Of a stretch of DNA of 64,000 bases, positions 33,306 through 46,425 are shown piece by piece; position 1 is the stretch's first letter; each line of letters starts with the position of its first letter. The notes beneath the pieces are model-generated. The model saw nothing but the letters and a program-made list of their open reading frames with translations. It was not told the origin of the DNA and searched no databases. Source of the stretch: Cellulomonas xylanilytica (lineage in GTDB: Bacteria > Actinomycetota > Actinomycetes > Actinomycetales > Cellulomonadaceae). A program made the position numbers and the translations under genes. The stretch spans positions 62,001-126,000 of the forward strand of contig NZ_BJUB01000013.1 in assembly GCF_007989805.1 (NCBI RefSeq). The letters run 5' to 3'.

Positions 33306-34850
33306 GTGTCACAGGACGAAGAGCTCTCCCGGGTCTGGGGTCACGTGGTGTCGACCCTGGAGTCGAGTCCGGACATCACACCCCGCCAGATCGCCTTCGT
33401 CAGGCTCGCGCGGCCGCTGGGGCTCCTCGACGGCACGCTCCTGCTGGCTGTCGGCAACGACCTCACCAAGGACTACCTCGAGTCGCGCGTCCGCGGTGAG
33501 GTCACCGCGGCCCTGAGCTCGGCCCTCGACCGCGAGGCGCGGTTCGCCATCACGGTCGACCCGGACCTGGCCGAGGACGCCCCACCGGCGCTGCGCGTCG
33601 TCGGCTCCAACGGGGACCAGCGGCACGAGCCGTACAGCCAGTCGCGCGACGAGCGGGAGGCCGACGAGGCCGACGCTCGCCGGGAGGCCCGTCCCGACCT
33701 GTCGCTGGTGTCGGACGACGGGGAGGACGACCGCGACGACCAGGTCCGTGAGCGCCGGTACGGCGGCCGCAACGACGACCGTCCCCCGCCGGCGAACCGG
33801 CGCATGCCTGCGGAGCCTGCCCGACTGAACCCGAAGTACCTCTTCGAGACGTTCGTCATCGGGAGCTCGAACCGCTTCGCGCACGCCGCCGCCGTCGCGG
33901 TGGCCGAGGCGCCGGCGAAGGCCTACAACCCGCTGTTCATCTACGGCGACTCCGGGCTGGGCAAGACGCACCTCCTGCACGCGATCGGGCACTACGCGCA
34001 GAACCTCTACCCGAGCGTGCGGGTGCGGTACGTGAACTCGGAGGAGTTCACCAACGACTTCATCAACTCGATCAGCGAGGGCAAGGCCGGCGCGTTCCAG
34101 CGGCGCTACCGCGAGGTCGACGTGCTCCTCATCGACGACATCCAGTTCCTGCAGGGCAAGGAACAGACGATGGAGGAGTTCTTCCACACGTTCAACACCC
34201 TGCACAACGCGAACAAGCAGGTCGTGATCACGTCCGACCTGCCGCCCAAGCAGCTGAACGGCTTCGAGGACCGGATGAGGTCGCGCTTCGAGTGGGGGCT
34301 GATCACCGACGTCCAGCCGCCCGACCTCGAGACCCGCATCGCCATCCTGCGCAAGAAGGCGGGCAGCGAGCGGCTGCAGGCGCCACCAGACGTGCTCGAG
34401 TACATCGCGAGCAAGATCTCGACGAACATCCGCGAGCTCGAGGGTGCGCTGATCCGGGTCACCGCGTTCGCCAACCTGAACCGCCAGCAGGTCGACCTGT
34501 CGCTCGCGGAGATCGTCCTCAAGGACCTCATCACCGACGACCAGACGACGGAGATCACCGCGACGCAGGTGATCGGCCAGACGGCCGCGTACTTCGGGCT
34601 CAGCATCGACGACCTGTGCGGGTCGAGCCGCTCGCGTGTGCTCGTCACGGCACGGCAGATCGCCATGTACCTGTGCCGCGAGCTGACGGACCTGTCCCTG
34701 CCCAAGATCGGGCAGGCGTTCGGCGGCCGCGACCACACGACGGTCATGCACGCGAACCGCAAGATCCGTGAGCTGATGGCGGAGCGTCGGTCGATCTACA
34801 ACCAGGTCACCGAGCTGACGAACCGGATCAAGCAGCAGAACAGAGGCTGA
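33306..34850 (+). CDS. dnaA: Chromosomal replication initiator DnaA
   Basis: 514 residues. Domain I (about 1-90) is followed by an acidic, Arg/Asp-rich linker domain II (about 95-165), the AAA+ domain III with Walker [12 protein letters not shown] (about 214-224), Walker [15 protein letters not shown] and sensor motifs, and domain IV with the DnaA-box recognition signature [14 protein letters not shown] near the C-terminus. GTG start. It binds the boxes on both sides of its gene and opens oriC. Confidence 0.99.
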   Translation: MSQDEELSRVWGHVVSTLESSPDITPRQIAFVRLARPLGLLDGTLLLAVGNDLTKDYLESRVRGEVTAALSSALDREARFAITVDPDLAEDAPPALRVVGSNGDQRHEPYSQSRDEREADEADARREARPDLSLVSDDGEDDRDDQVRERRYGGRNDDRPPPANRRMPAEPARLNPKYLFETFVIGSSNRFAHAAAVAVAEAPAKAYNPLFIYGDSGLGKTHLLHAIGHYAQNLYPSVRVRYVNSEEFTNDFINSISEGKAGAFQRRYREVDVLLIDDIQFLQGKEQTMEEFFHTFNTLHNANKQVVITSDLPPKQLNGFEDRMRSRFEWGLITDVQPPDLETRIAILRKKAGSERLQAPPDVLEYIASKISTNIRELEGALIRVTAFANLNRQQVDLSLAEIVLKDLITDDQTTEITATQVIGQTAAYFGLSIDDLCGSSRSRVLVTARQIAMYLCRELTDLSLPKIGQAFGGRDHTTVMHANRKIRELMAERRSIYNQVTELTNRIKQQNRG

Positions 34851-35557
34851 TCCGGGCTGAGCCAGCCTCAGTTATCCACAGTTGTCCACAGGTACCTGGG
34901 GACACTTGTGACGCGGTTCACCCATTCGGCGCATCGCCCGTTGCTGCCGACCTCAGGTAGCGACCCGACCTGCGGATACGCCATCAAACGGACATCAGGG
35001 GACCAATGTGCACGTTCACAAACGGTCATCGCGGGCGTCACGGGATGAGACAACTCTCACCGTCGAAACGATATGAGTCCCTTGACTCGAACCTTCACCC
35101 TCCGGATGAGACATGCATGGGACGAATCTCCACACCTGTGTACTCACCTGTGGACGACGGTGGATGACACGCCATCGACGTGTGGACGGCACACCGGCGA
35201 CCGGTGGACGCAGACGTGCCCGTCGCCGGCCGTCCACGGTCGTCCACCGGGCGTCCGGATCCGCCCACACCCCGGGTGCACAGGCAGATCGCGGCGTGAC
35301 CTGCACCGACGCCGACGATCCACACAGTGCACAGGACCGATGACGACGATGACACTTCTCTAGGTGGGGGATCCACACACCGCCAGAGGACCCGGGCCGA
35401 CCCACGGGCCACGACGAACGACACGGCTGTGGTTGTCATCCCCCTGCCCGTACCGAGCGTCGGACCACTCGCGTAGTGTTCGCCTGACGCCTGCCTGCCT
35501 GGACCTCGCACGAACCCGTGACGGCAGCCGGCAGGCCAGCTCGACGAGAGGTGAGGT
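34851..35557. other. Replication origin oriC (dnaA-dnaN intergenic region)
   Basis: 707 bases with no gene. DnaA boxes: TTATCCACA 34872-34880, TTGTCCACA 34882-34890, and on the opposite strand TGTGGACGA 35149-35157 and TGTGGACGG 35181-35189; further degenerate ones occur at about 35202-35250 and 35316-35324. A relatively A/T-rich stretch around 35040-35095 (ATGAGACAACTCTC...AAACGATATGAG) is the best candidate for the unwinding element. Genes on both sides are read away from it. Confidence 0.88.
34872..34890 (+). promoter_or_regulatory. Strong DnaA-box pair
   Basis: TTATCCACA and TTGTCCACA, separated by one base: the E. coli-type and actinobacterial consensus boxes side by side, 22 bases after the dnaA stop. 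Confidence 0.9.
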
Positions 35558-36688
35558 ATGAGGTTCCGGGTCGACCGTGACGTTCTCGCGGACGCCGTCA
35601 CGTGGACGGCGCGCAGCCTGCCCACTCGGCCGCCGGTCCCTGTCCTGGCGGGTGTGCGCCTCGAGGCCGACACCACGGGCACGGTCCAGCTCTCGAGCTT
35701 CGACTACGAGGTCTCCGCACGGTCGCAGATCCCCGCCGACGTGAGCGAGGCCGGCACCGTCCTGGTCTCGGGCCGCCTGCTCGCGGAGATCTCCCGCGCC
35801 CTGCCGGACAAGCCCGTCGACGTCGTGCTCGACGGCACCAAGGTCGTCGTGACCTGCGGTGCGAGCCGCTTCACGCTCCTGACGATGCCGGTCGAGGACT
35901 ACCCGAACCTTCCGGTCATGCCTCCGACCACGGGGACGGTCGACGGCGACGAGCTCACCCACGCGGTCGCCCAGGTGTCGGTCGCCGCCAGCCGGGACGA
36001 CACGTTGCCGCTGCTCACAGGCGTGCGGGTCGAGATCGAGGGCGAGAAGGTCACGCTGCTGGCCACGGACCGCTACCGCCTCGCGCTGCGCGAGCTGACA
36101 TGGAAGCCGTCCTCGCCGGACATCTCGACGGTCGCCCTGGTCCGTGCCCGGACCCTGTCCGACGCGGCGAAGTCGCTCGGCAGCGCCGGGTCCGTCACGG
36201 TGGCGCTGTCCACCGGTTCCGGCGTCGACATGATCGGGTTCGAGGCGGCCGGCCGGCAGACCACGAGCCTCCTGGTGGACGGCGACTACCCCGCCGTGCG
36301 ACGGCTCTTCCCGGATGAGACCCCCATCCACGCCGTCGTCAGCACGCACGCCCTGGCGGACGCCGCCAAGCGCGTGAGCCTCGTCGCCGAGCGCAACACC
36401 CCGATCCGGCTCTCGTTCAGCGAGGGGCAGGTCGTGCTCGACGCCGGCCAGGGCGACGACGCGCAGGCGTCCGAGGCCCTGGAGGCGACCCTCGTCGGGG
36501 ACGACATCTCCGTGGCCTTCAACCCGCAGTTCCTGCTGGACGGCCTCGGTGCGCTGAGCACGACGTTCGTGCGGCTGTCGTTCACGCACCCGAACAAGCC
36601 GGTGGAGTTCACGGGCCAGGAGTCGCTCGAGGGCGAGGACAACCCGGAGTACCGGTACCTGCTGGTCCCCATCCGCTTCGCCAGCTGA
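35558..36688 (+). CDS. dnaN: DNA polymerase III sliding clamp (beta subunit)
   Basis: A 376-residue beta clamp of three topologically similar domains. N-terminal MRFRVDRDVLADAVTWTARSLPTRPPVPVLAGV, central LLTGVRVEIEGEKVTLLATDRYRLALRE, and C-terminal YRYLLVPIRFAS, whose terminal residues line the partner-binding pocket. It tethers polymerase and repair proteins to DNA. Ribosome site GAGAGGTGAGG. A hairpin follows 2 bases after the stop. Confidence 0.99.
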   Translation: MRFRVDRDVLADAVTWTARSLPTRPPVPVLAGVRLEADTTGTVQLSSFDYEVSARSQIPADVSEAGTVLVSGRLLAEISRALPDKPVDVVLDGTKVVVTCGASRFTLLTMPVEDYPNLPVMPPTTGTVDGDELTHAVAQVSVAASRDDTLPLLTGVRVEIEGEKVTLLATDRYRLALRELTWKPSSPDISTVALVRARTLSDAAKSLGSAGSVTVALSTGSGVDMIGFEAAGRQTTSLLVDGDYPAVRRLFPDETPIHAVVSTHALADAAKRVSLVAERNTPIRLSFSEGQVVLDAGQGDDAQASEALEATLVGDDISVAFNPQFLLDGLGALSTTFVRLSFTHPNKPVEFTGQESLEGEDNPEYRYLLVPIRFAS

Positions 36689-36690
36689 CC

Positions 36691-36710
36691 GGCGCGCGGC
36701 GAGCCGCGCC
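36691..36710 (+). terminator. Possible terminator after dnaN
   Basis: GGCGCGCGGC-GA-GCCGCGCC forms an 8-pair stem with one bulge, followed by TTCTTG. It may attenuate rather than end transcription into gnd. Confidence 0.5.
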
Positions 36711-36760
36711 TTCTTGCGGCACAGTGAGACGGGCGACAGGCACCGAGAGAGGGCACAAGC

Positions 36761-37690
36761 ATGCACATCGGTCTGGTGGGTCTGGGCAAGATGGGTGCGA
36801 ACATGCGCACCCGCATCCGCGCGGCGGGCATCGAGGTCACGGGGTACGACAGGAACCCGGACGTCACGGACGTCCCCTCGCTCGAGGCGCTGGTCGAGGC
36901 GCTTCCCGCGGGTGAGCGCGTCGTCTGGGTGATGGTGCCGTCGGGCGTCATCACGGACAGCGTCGTCAACGACCTCGCCGGCCTGCTGACCGCGGGCGAC
37001 ATCCTCATCGACGGCGGCAACTCGTACTACCAGGACGACCAGAAGCACGCCGACGTCCTTGCGCGGACGGGTGTCGACTTCCTCGACGCCGGTGTCTCGG
37101 GCGGCGTCTGGGGGCTCGAGAACGGGTACGGCCTCATGGTCGGCGGGGACCCGGACGTCGTCGCCAAGGTCATGCCGGTGTTCGACGCGCTGCGTCCGGA
37201 GGGCCCGCGGGACGAGGGCTTCGTGCACGCCGGGACGGTGGGTGCCGGCCACTTCGCCAAGATGGTCCACAACGGCATCGAGTACGGGCTGATGCAGGCG
37301 TACGCCGAGGGCTACGAGCTGCTGGCCGCGAAGGACCTGGTCACGGACGTGCACGGGACCATGCGGGCGTGGCAGCGGGGCACCGTCGTGCGGTCCTGGC
37401 TGCTCGAGCTGCTGGTCAAGGCCCTCGAGCAGGACCCGGGCCTCGGGGAGATCGACGACTGGGTCGAGGACTCCGGCGAGGGTCGCTGGACGGTCGACGA
37501 GGCGATCGACCTCGCGGTCCCGGCTCCGGTCATCTCGGCGTCCCTGTTCGCGCGCTTCGCGTCCCGCCAGGAGGAGAGCCCGGCGATGAAGGCCGTCGCG
37601 GCGCTGCGTCAGCAGTTCGGCGGGCACGCGGTGAAGCCGGCGGGCACCACGGGGCCGGTCACCGGTACGCCGCCCTCGCAGTCGCTGTAG
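36761..37690 (+). CDS. gnd: 6-phosphogluconate dehydrogenase, decarboxylating (short form)
   Basis: 309 residues, the short (GndA/YqeC-type) family that oxidises 6-phosphogluconate to ribulose 5-phosphate in the pentose phosphate pathway. Rossmann motif [15 protein letters not shown] (residues 3-17); substrate motifs [30 protein letters not shown] and the catalytic-lysine stretch [16 protein letters not shown]. Short forms often prefer NAD. Its place between dnaN and recF is conserved in actinobacteria. Confidence 0.96.
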   Translation: MHIGLVGLGKMGANMRTRIRAAGIEVTGYDRNPDVTDVPSLEALVEALPAGERVVWVMVPSGVITDSVVNDLAGLLTAGDILIDGGNSYYQDDQKHADVLARTGVDFLDAGVSGGVWGLENGYGLMVGGDPDVVAKVMPVFDALRPEGPRDEGFVHAGTVGAGHFAKMVHNGIEYGLMQAYAEGYELLAAKDLVTDVHGTMRAWQRGTVVRSWLLELLVKALEQDPGLGEIDDWVEDSGEGRWTVDEAIDLAVPAPVISASLFARFASRQEESPAMKAVAALRQQFGGHAVKPAGTTGPVTGTPPSQSL

Positions 37691-37700
37691 CCGGGGACAG

Positions 37701-38882
37701 ATGTACGTCGCCCACCTCTCCCTGACCGACTTCCGCTCGTACGCGCAGGTCGAGCTGCCGTTGGACCCGGGGATCACCGCGCTCGTCGGCCCCAACGGGC
37801 AGGGCAAGACGAACCTGGTCGAGGCGATGGGCTACGTCGCGACGCTCGGCAGCCACCGGGTCCCGACGGACGCGGCGCTGGTGCGTGCGGGGACGTCCCG
37901 TGCGGTGGTCCGAGCCAAGGTGGTCCGCGAGCTGGAGCCCGGACGCCCGCGCTCCACGCTGGTCGAGATCGAGGTCACGCCGGGCAAGGCGAACCGCGCG
38001 CGGGTGAACGGCGGCTCGCCCACCCGGGCGCGCGACGTGCTCGGCATCCTGCGCACGGTGCTGTTCGCACCGGAGGACCTGTCGTTGGTCAAGGGCGACC
38101 CGGACGGCCGCCGGCGCTTCCTGGACGACCTGCTGGTGCAGCTGACGCCGAGGGTCGCCGGGACGGTGGCCGACTACGACCGGGTGCTGCGGCAACGGTC
38201 GGCGCTGCTGAAGTCGGCGGCGGTGGCACGCCGGGGAGCCGGTGCGGACCTGCGCACGCTGGACGTCTGGGACGCCAAGCTGGCGCAGACCGGCGCGCAG
38301 ATCATCGTCGCCCGGCGCGGCCTGGTCAGGGCGCTGGCACCGCACGTCGAGAAGGCGTATGCGCAGGTCAGTGCCGGTCAGGGCGACGCGATCGTGACGT
38401 ACAAGGCGTCCCTGGACGCGGTGCTCGAGATCGACGACGAGACGGCCGGCGTCGAGCTGGTCGAGGCGCAGCTGCTCGAGGCGATGGGCCGGCTCCGCAG
38501 CAAGGAGATCGAGCGCGGCGTGAGCCTCGTCGGGCCGCACCGGGACGACCTGGTGCTCACGCTCGGCGGGTTGCCGGCCAAGGGGTACGCGAGTCACGGG
38601 GAGTCGTGGTCGTTCGCGCTGGCGCTGCGGCTGGCCTCCTACGAGCTGCTGACGCGTGGCGACGAGATCGCGGGCGGTGACTGGGGGCCGGACGGTGAGC
38701 CCGTGCTGATCCTCGACGACGTGTTCGCGGAGCTCGACGCGCGTCGTCGTGACCGGCTCGCGGAGCTCGTCGCGCCCGCCCGGCAGGTCCTCATCACGGC
38801 GGCGGTGGCCGACGACGTGCCGGCGCCGCTGGCCGGTGCACGGGTCGATGTCATGGGCGGCGAGGTGGCCCGTGTCCTCTGA
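37701..38882 (+). CDS. recF: DNA replication/repair protein RecF
   Basis: A 393-residue SMC-like ATPase that loads RecA at gaps with RecOR. Walker [15 protein letters not shown] (about residues 31-44), the [24 protein letters not shown] signature and C-terminal Walker B/D-loop [19 protein letters not shown]. It lies 10 bases after gnd and overlaps the DUF721 gene by 11 bases. Confidence 0.98.
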   Translation: MYVAHLSLTDFRSYAQVELPLDPGITALVGPNGQGKTNLVEAMGYVATLGSHRVPTDAALVRAGTSRAVVRAKVVRELEPGRPRSTLVEIEVTPGKANRARVNGGSPTRARDVLGILRTVLFAPEDLSLVKGDPDGRRRFLDDLLVQLTPRVAGTVADYDRVLRQRSALLKSAAVARRGAGADLRTLDVWDAKLAQTGAQIIVARRGLVRALAPHVEKAYAQVSAGQGDAIVTYKASLDAVLEIDDETAGVELVEAQLLEAMGRLRSKEIERGVSLVGPHRDDLVLTLGGLPAKGYASHGESWSFALALRLASYELLTRGDEIAGGDWGPDGEPVLILDDVFAELDARRRDRLAELVAPARQVLITAAVADDVPAPLAGARVDVMGGEVARVL

Positions 38883-39432
38883 GGAGCTGTTCCCGCAGCC
38901 CAGGGCGACGGACACCCCGCTGCGGGACCTGGTCGACCTGACCCCGCCGCGCCAGGTGGCGCTCGGTGCGCTGGGCCGCGCGAAGGCCGCGGCCGCGCAG
39001 CGGGGGTACCGGCCGGGCGACCCCGCGCGTCGCCGGCCGCTGGTCCCGGTGCAGGTGGGGACGGCCGGGCCGGGCGCACGCGACCCCCAGCTCGTCGGCT
39101 CGACGGTCAGCGGGCTGCTGGACCAGCTCGGTGGACCGTCGGACCAGGTGGCCGGCGTGCTGAAGCACCGGTGGTCGGAGCTCGTCGGCCCGCAGGTGGC
39201 GGAGCACTGCGAGTACGTGTCGTTCGAGGGCGGGGCGCTCACGCTGCGGGCGCACTCGACGTCCTGGGCGACCCAGCTGAAGTTCCTGACGCCGGCGATG
39301 CTGGGGCGGTTCGCGGCGGACCTCGGCGACGGTGTCGTCGTGGAGATCACCGTGCTGAACCCCGGCGGGCCTCGGTTCAGGACGGGTCCGAAGCGTGTCC
39401 AGGGGCGGGGCGAGCGCGACACGTTCCGCTGA
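38872..39432 (+). CDS. dciA: DUF721/DciA family protein
   Basis: A 186-residue DUF721 (DciA-like) protein. The conserved fold spans about residues 75-165 ([70 protein letters not shown]). DciA proteins act as ancestral loaders of the replicative helicase DnaB. The N-terminal ~70 residues are basic and Pro-rich. The GTG at 38872 overlaps the recF end in another frame; the frame remains open upstream, so other starts exist. The dnaA-dnaN-recF-dciA-gyrB order is typical. Confidence 0.9.
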   Translation: MSSEELFPQPRATDTPLRDLVDLTPPRQVALGALGRAKAAAAQRGYRPGDPARRRPLVPVQVGTAGPGARDPQLVGSTVSGLLDQLGGPSDQVAGVLKHRWSELVGPQVAEHCEYVSFEGGALTLRAHSTSWATQLKFLTPAMLGRFAADLGDGVVVEITVLNPGGPRFRTGPKRVQGRGERDTFR

Positions 39433-39614
39433 TGGAGGACGAAGCCGCGGGTAACACGGTTCTGGCTGCTCCACCAGGTAGACTACAAAGGTCATTCCTG
39501 GCGCATCTGTGCCGCCTTCCAGACCAGAACTCCAGCGTCATGGAGTGATCCGATCCGGCGAACCTCGATCGGCGCCCTCCGTCGCGTGTGAGAGCTTGAG
39601 GAGCACCACCGCCC

Positions 39615-41651
39615 GTGGCCGAGCAGAGCACGTCCCCGTCCAGCACGACGACGACCACCAAGGACGGCAACGGCGGGTACGACGCCAGCGCGATCACGGT
39701 GCTCGAGGGCCTCGAAGCCGTGCGCAAGCGACCGGGCATGTACATCGGCTCGACCGGTGAGCGCGGCCTGCACCACCTGGTGTCCGAGGTCGTCGACAAC
39801 TCCGTGGACGAGGCGCTGGCCGGCTACTGCGACCACGTCGAGGTCACGCTGCTGCCCGACGGCGGCGTGCGCGTGGTCGACAACGGCCGCGGCATCCCGG
39901 TGGCCATCCACCCGACCGAGGGCCGCCCGACGGTCGAGGTCGTCATGACGATCCTGCACGCCGGCGGCAAGTTCGGCGGCGCGGGCTACGCGGTCTCCGG
40001 CGGTCTGCACGGTGTCGGCATCTCCGTGGTGAACGCGCTGTCCACGCGCGTGGAGACGGTGGTCAAGCGCGACGGCTTCACGTGGCAGCAGAACTTCTCC
40101 GACGGCGGCAAGCCGCTGGGCGAGCTGCAGAAGGGTGAGCCCACCGACGAGACCGGGACCTCGCAGACCTTCTGGGCCGATCCCGCGATCTTCGAGACCA
40201 CCGAGTACGACTTCGAGACCTTGCGTGCGCGCTTCCAGCAGTACGCGTTCCTCAACAAGGGCCTGCAGATCTCGCTGACCGACGAGCGCCCGGAGCACGT
40301 GGGCACCGGGGACGAGGTCGCGGGCGACGAGGATGCCGCACCGACGTCGCGCAACGTCACGTACAAGTACGACGACGGGCTGGTCGACTACGTCAAGCAC
40401 CTCAACAGTGCCAAGAAGGTGGAGGTCGTCCACCCGGAGATCATCGACTTCGAGTCCGAGGACACCGAGCGTCGGATCGCCGTCGAGATCGCCATGCAGT
40501 GGACCAACGCTTACTCCGAGTCGGTGCACACGTACGCGAACACGATCTCCACCACCGAGGGCGGCACGCACGAAGAGGGCTTCCGCGCCGCGATGACGTC
40601 CCTGATCAACCGCTACGCGCGCGACAAGGGCATCCTCAAGGAGAAGGACGAGAACCTCACGGGCGACGACATCCGTGAGGGGCTCACCGCGGTCATCTCC
40701 ATCAAGCTGGGCGAGCCGCAGTTCGAGGGCCAGACCAAGACGAAGCTGGGCAACACCGAGGCCAAGACGTTCGTGCAGCGCGTGGTGAACGAGCAGCTCG
40801 GCGACTGGCTGGACTCGCACCCGAACGAGGCACGGGACGTCATCCGCAAGTCGATCCAGGCCGCGGCCGCCCGCATGGCAGCACGCAAGGCCCGGGAGGC
40901 CACGCGCCGCAAGGGTCTGCTCGAGTCGGGCGGCATGCCGGGCAAGCTCCGGGACTGCCAGTCGAGCCGCGCCGAGGAGTGCGAGGTCTTCATCGTCGAG
41001 GGTGACTCGGCCGGCGGCTCCGCGGTCCGCGGGCGCAACCCGCGCACGCAGGCGATCCTGCCGATCCGCGGGAAGATCCTCAACGTCGAGCGCGCGCGGC
41101 TGGACCGAGCGCTGGGCAACCAGGAGGTCCAGGCGCTGATCACGGCCTTCGGGACGGGCATCGGCGAGGACTTCGACCTCGAGAAGCTGCGGTACCACAA
41201 GATCGTGATCATGGCCGACGCCGACGTCGACGGTCAGCACATCCGGACCCTGCTGCTGACGCTCCTGTTCCGGTACATGCCGAACCTCATCACGCACGGC
41301 CACGTGTACATCGCGCAGCCGCCGCTGTACCGGGTCAAGTGGGCGAACGCCGACCACGACTACGTCTACACGGACCGGGAGCGCGACGCCGTGGTCGCCG
41401 ACGGCCAGGCCAACGGCAAGCGGCTGCCGAAGGACAACGCGATCCAGCGGTACAAGGGTCTGGGCGAGATGGACTACCAGGAGCTGTGGGAGACGACCAT
41501 GTCGCCCGAGCACCGCACGCTCCTGCAGGTCACGCTCGACGAGGCCGCGGCGGCCGACGAGATCTTCTCCATCCTCATGGGCGAGGACGTCGAGTCCCGC
41601 CGCTCGTTCATCCAGCGCAACGCGAAGGACGTGCGCTTCCTCGACATCTGA
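39615..41651 (+). CDS. gyrB: DNA gyrase subunit B
   Basis: A 678-residue ATPase subunit of gyrase. GHKL ATP site: [26 protein letters not shown] and [21 protein letters not shown] domain: [31 protein letters not shown] and [16 protein letters not shown]-terminal [19 protein letters not shown] start with GAGGAG 12 bases upstream. The 182-base gap before it contains TAGACT (39479-39484), a possible -10 element. No intein. Confidence 0.99.
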   Translation: MAEQSTSPSSTTTTTKDGNGGYDASAITVLEGLEAVRKRPGMYIGSTGERGLHHLVSEVVDNSVDEALAGYCDHVEVTLLPDGGVRVVDNGRGIPVAIHPTEGRPTVEVVMTILHAGGKFGGAGYAVSGGLHGVGISVVNALSTRVETVVKRDGFTWQQNFSDGGKPLGELQKGEPTDETGTSQTFWADPAIFETTEYDFETLRARFQQYAFLNKGLQISLTDERPEHVGTGDEVAGDEDAAPTSRNVTYKYDDGLVDYVKHLNSAKKVEVVHPEIIDFESEDTERRIAVEIAMQWTNAYSESVHTYANTISTTEGGTHEEGFRAAMTSLINRYARDKGILKEKDENLTGDDIREGLTAVISIKLGEPQFEGQTKTKLGNTEAKTFVQRVVNEQLGDWLDSHPNEARDVIRKSIQAAAARMAARKAREATRRKGLLESGGMPGKLRDCQSSRAEECEVFIVEGDSAGGSAVRGRNPRTQAILPIRGKILNVERARLDRALGNQEVQALITAFGTGIGEDFDLEKLRYHKIVIMADADVDGQHIRTLLLTLLFRYMPNLITHGHVYIAQPPLYRVKWANADHDYVYTDRERDAVVADGQANGKRLPKDNAIQRYKGLGEMDYQELWETTMSPEHRTLLQVTLDEAAAADEIFSILMGEDVESRRSFIQRNAKDVRFLDI

Positions 41652-41677
41652 GGAGTGAGCGCAGCGAGCCCCGGAAG

Positions 41678-41704
41678 ATGTCGACAGAGAACGCAGTCAT
41701 CTGA
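41678..41704 (+). CDS. Possible eight-codon upstream ORF of gyrA
   Basis: ATG with GGAAG just upstream encodes MSTENAVI and a stop, 49 bases before the gyrA TTG start. It could be a leader peptide or simply chance. No other evidence. Confidence 0.2.
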   Translation: MSTENAVI

Positions 41705-41753
41705 ACCGCCTCGCACCACGGACCACGAGCAAGCACCGACGTAAGGAACAACG

Positions 41754-44356
<2,603 letters not shown>

Positions 44357-44360
<4 letters not shown>

Positions 44361-45286
44361 CCGATTCCACGCCCCCCTCGATACCGCCGCGCAAGCGCCC
44401 GACGACTCCGACGACCACCGGTCGTCAGACGACCTCTGCGCCGCGCACGGGATCCGGACCGACGTGGAGCGACAGCGAGGACGCCGCGACGCAGGTGCCC
44501 AACCTCAACGGTTCCAACGGGTCGGCCGCGTTCACGGTTCCGGCGAGCGTGATGCCTCCGACGGCGACGCCGACGCGCACCTCCACGTCGACGGCGCGGA
44601 CGTCGGCGCCGATCCGTCCGGATCGTCCCGAGACGACCACCGCCACCGCCACATCTCCACAGGATCGTGACACGCCCGTCGCCGCCTCCACCGACGAGCA
44701 CGACCCGCCGTCCCCGATGATGGTGGCGGTGGACACCGCCACCGTCTGGCTCAAGCGAGCCGGAGTCGCCACGTCCGCCGCGATCGCCGCGGCAACCCGA
44801 CCCCGCCCCAAGGAGCCGTCCATGACCACCACCCCGGCGGCGCCTCGGACGGCGACCTCGTCCGACAACCTCACGGGTGCGCGGCCGGGCACGGGACGCA
44901 TCCCGACGGTCGGCTCGCACGGTGCGCCCCGCCGGGTCCGGCTCGCCATCTCGCGAGTCGACCCCTGGTCGGTCATGAAGCTGTCGTTCCTGCTGTCGGT
45001 GGCCATCGGCGTGATGATCGTCGTCGCGGCCGCGGTCGTCTGGTTCACGCTCAACGGGCTCCAGGTGTTCACCAAGGCGGACGACCTGGTCACGCAGATC
45101 ACCGGGACCGAGAGCGGGATCGACATCCTGCAGTACGTCGAGTTCCAGCGGATCATCTCGGGCGCGACGCTCATCGCGGTCATCGACGTCTTCCTGCTCA
45201 CCGCCCTGGCGACCATCGGCGCGTTCCTCTACAACATCGTGGCGGCGCTGGTCGGCGGCGTGCACGTGACCATGACGGACGAGTGA
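44357..45286 (+). CDS. DUF3566 domain membrane protein
   Basis: 309 residues. The first ~190 are a low-complexity Thr/Pro/Ala-rich, presumably disordered cytoplasmic region; the C-terminal ~120 form the actinobacterial DUF3566 domain with two membrane helices ([23 protein letters not shown] and [30 protein letters not shown]) around [11 protein letters not shown] and [15 protein letters not shown]. Its gene is conserved directly after gyrA in actinobacteria and overlaps it by four bases. The function is unknown; in Mycobacterium the homolog (CwsA-region genes) is linked to cell-shape functions, but that is not shown here. Confidence 0.93.
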
Positions 45287-45294
45287 TCGCCGGT

Positions 45295-45324
45295 TTGGGT
45301 GGCGCCCCTGCCCTGGGGTAGTCT
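45295..45324 (+). promoter_or_regulatory. Promoter for tRNA-Ile
   Basis: TTGGGT (45295-45300), 18-base spacer, TAGTCT (45319-45324). The expected start is about 25 bases before the mature tRNA. Confidence 0.5.
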
Positions 45325-45356
45325 CATCCGGCGCCACTGCGGCGCGCGTAGTGCAC

Positions 45357-45430
45357 GGGCCTATAGCTCAGACGGTTAGAGCGCTTCCCTGATAAGGAAG
45401 AGGTCACAGGTTCAAGTCCTGTTAGGCCCA
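45357..45430 (+). tRNA. tRNA-Ile (GAT)
   Basis: A 74-base cloverleaf: acceptor GGGCCTA / TAGGCCC, discriminator A at 45430, anticodon stem CTTCC/GGAAG around loop CTGATAA with anticodon GAT at 45391-45393, and T-arm ACAGG-TTCAAGT-CCTGT. The 3' CCA is not encoded (CTC follows). Confidence 0.98.
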
Positions 45431-45452
45431 CTCCCGACCCGTGGGGGAACCG

Positions 45453-45572
45453 ATGAAGAAGCTCCTGCTCCTGGTGGCTGCGGCCGCCATCGGATTCGTC
45501 GTGTGGCAGAAGTACACGCAGGATCGCGACGAGCGAGACCTGTGGGCAGAGGTCACCGACACCTTCGAGTGA
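45453..45572 (+). CDS. DLW-39 family small membrane protein
   Basis: A 39-residue protein, MKKLLLLVAAAAIGFVVWQK... ending DLWAEVTDTFE. One transmembrane or signal-anchor helix (about 4-18) is followed by a charged tail with the DLW motif. Length and motif fit the actinobacterial DLW-39 family, conserved between tRNA-Ile and tRNA-Ala downstream of gyrA. Ribosome site GGGGGAA eight bases upstream. The function is unknown. Confidence 0.88.
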   Translation: MKKLLLLVAAAAIGFVVWQKYTQDRDERDLWAEVTDTFE

Positions 45573-45597
45573 CGGTCCGCCCGCTGGTCGCGGGCAC

Positions 45598-45673
45598 GGG
45601 GCCATGGCGCAATTGGTAGCGCACCTGCTTTGCAAGCAGGGGGTTAGGGGTTCGAGTCCCCTTGGCTCCACCA
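45598..45673 (+). tRNA. tRNA-Ala (TGC)
   Basis: A 76-base cloverleaf including encoded CCA: acceptor GGGGCCA / TGGCTCC, anticodon loop TTTGCAA with TGC at 45631-45633 between CCTGC and GCAGG, T-arm AGGGG-TTCGAGT-CCCCT. Confidence 0.98.
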
Positions 45674-45837
45674 TGAGTGGTTCGTAGCGTCCGCGCCGGC
45701 CCCCGCCCGCGCGCGCGACGGTGCCGTCCGTCAGGCGCTACCCGATCGCGCCCTGGATCTGCGCAAAAGCCCCAGATCGACCGCCTCGTGTGGGATACGG
45801 TCTCGGTCGGACCAGCAGGTACACGGCAGGGGGACTC

Positions 45838-46425
45838 GTGCGGGCTCGACGTGGATGGCGTGCGGCTGCGGCCGTGGCGGTTGCTGCCGCACTGGCGGCG
45901 GGGTGCGGTTCCGGCCCTGGCACACCGACGGCGACCAGCACGCCGACGGCGACGGTCACCGCGAGCCCGACGCCGACCCTCGACCCGGCCCTGGCAGAGC
46001 AACAGGAATCGGTCGAGGCAGCGACGGCGACGCTGGCCACCTTCCTGCGGGTCTCCGACGAGATCGCCGAGGCGGGTTACGCCGACTGGAGCGCGATGAG
46101 CACGCTGGTCGGCGGCGAGCTGCGCACCAACCTGGTGTCGTTCTTCGAGCAGTCCCGCGACCTGGGTGCGCGGCAGACCTCCCGCGGGACGGTCGAGAGC
46201 ATCGTGCTGAAGGAGTTCCAGCCCGGGACACCTGGTGCTGGTGGCGAGCGGGTCCTGCTCGACGCCTGCCTCGACAACTCCACGAGCGAGGTCCTCCTGC
46301 CCGACGGGTCGTCGGACATCGACCGGTCCTACCCCCAGCGGGTCGTCGTCACCTACACCGTCCAGCACCACGTCGACTTCTGGACCGTCGACGACGCGCA
46401 GTCCGACGCCAGCCGCACGTGCTGA
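45838..46425 (+). CDS. Putative lipoprotein
   Basis: 195 residues. A type II signal peptide with lipobox LAAGC (lipidated Cys23) is followed by a Thr/Pro linker (TPTATSTPTATVTASPTPT) and a globular domain of about 145 residues (VEAATATLATFLRVSDEIAEAGYADWSAMSTLVGGELRTNLVSFFEQSRDLGARQTS...) that resembles the SnoaL/NTF2-like or mce-associated folds by pattern only. The GTG at 45838 has a purine-rich site and gives the shortest complete signal peptide. It overlaps the next gene by seven bases, so the two probably act together outside the membrane. Function unknown. Confidence 0.8.
   Translation: MRARRGWRAAAAVAVAAALAAGCGSGPGTPTATSTPTATVTASPTPTLDPALAEQQESVEAATATLATFLRVSDEIAEAGYADWSAMSTLVGGELRTNLVSFFEQSRDLGARQTSRGTVESIVLKEFQPGTPGAGGERVLLDACLDNSTSEVLLPDGSSDIDRSYPQRVVVTYTVQHHVDFWTVDDAQSDASRTC

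Noticed and set aside
40077..40092. CACGTG-containing stretches in gyrB and at about 63023 as parS
   Set aside because: Only the central CACGTG and a few flanking bases match; the outer TTT/AAA parts required by ParB are missing.
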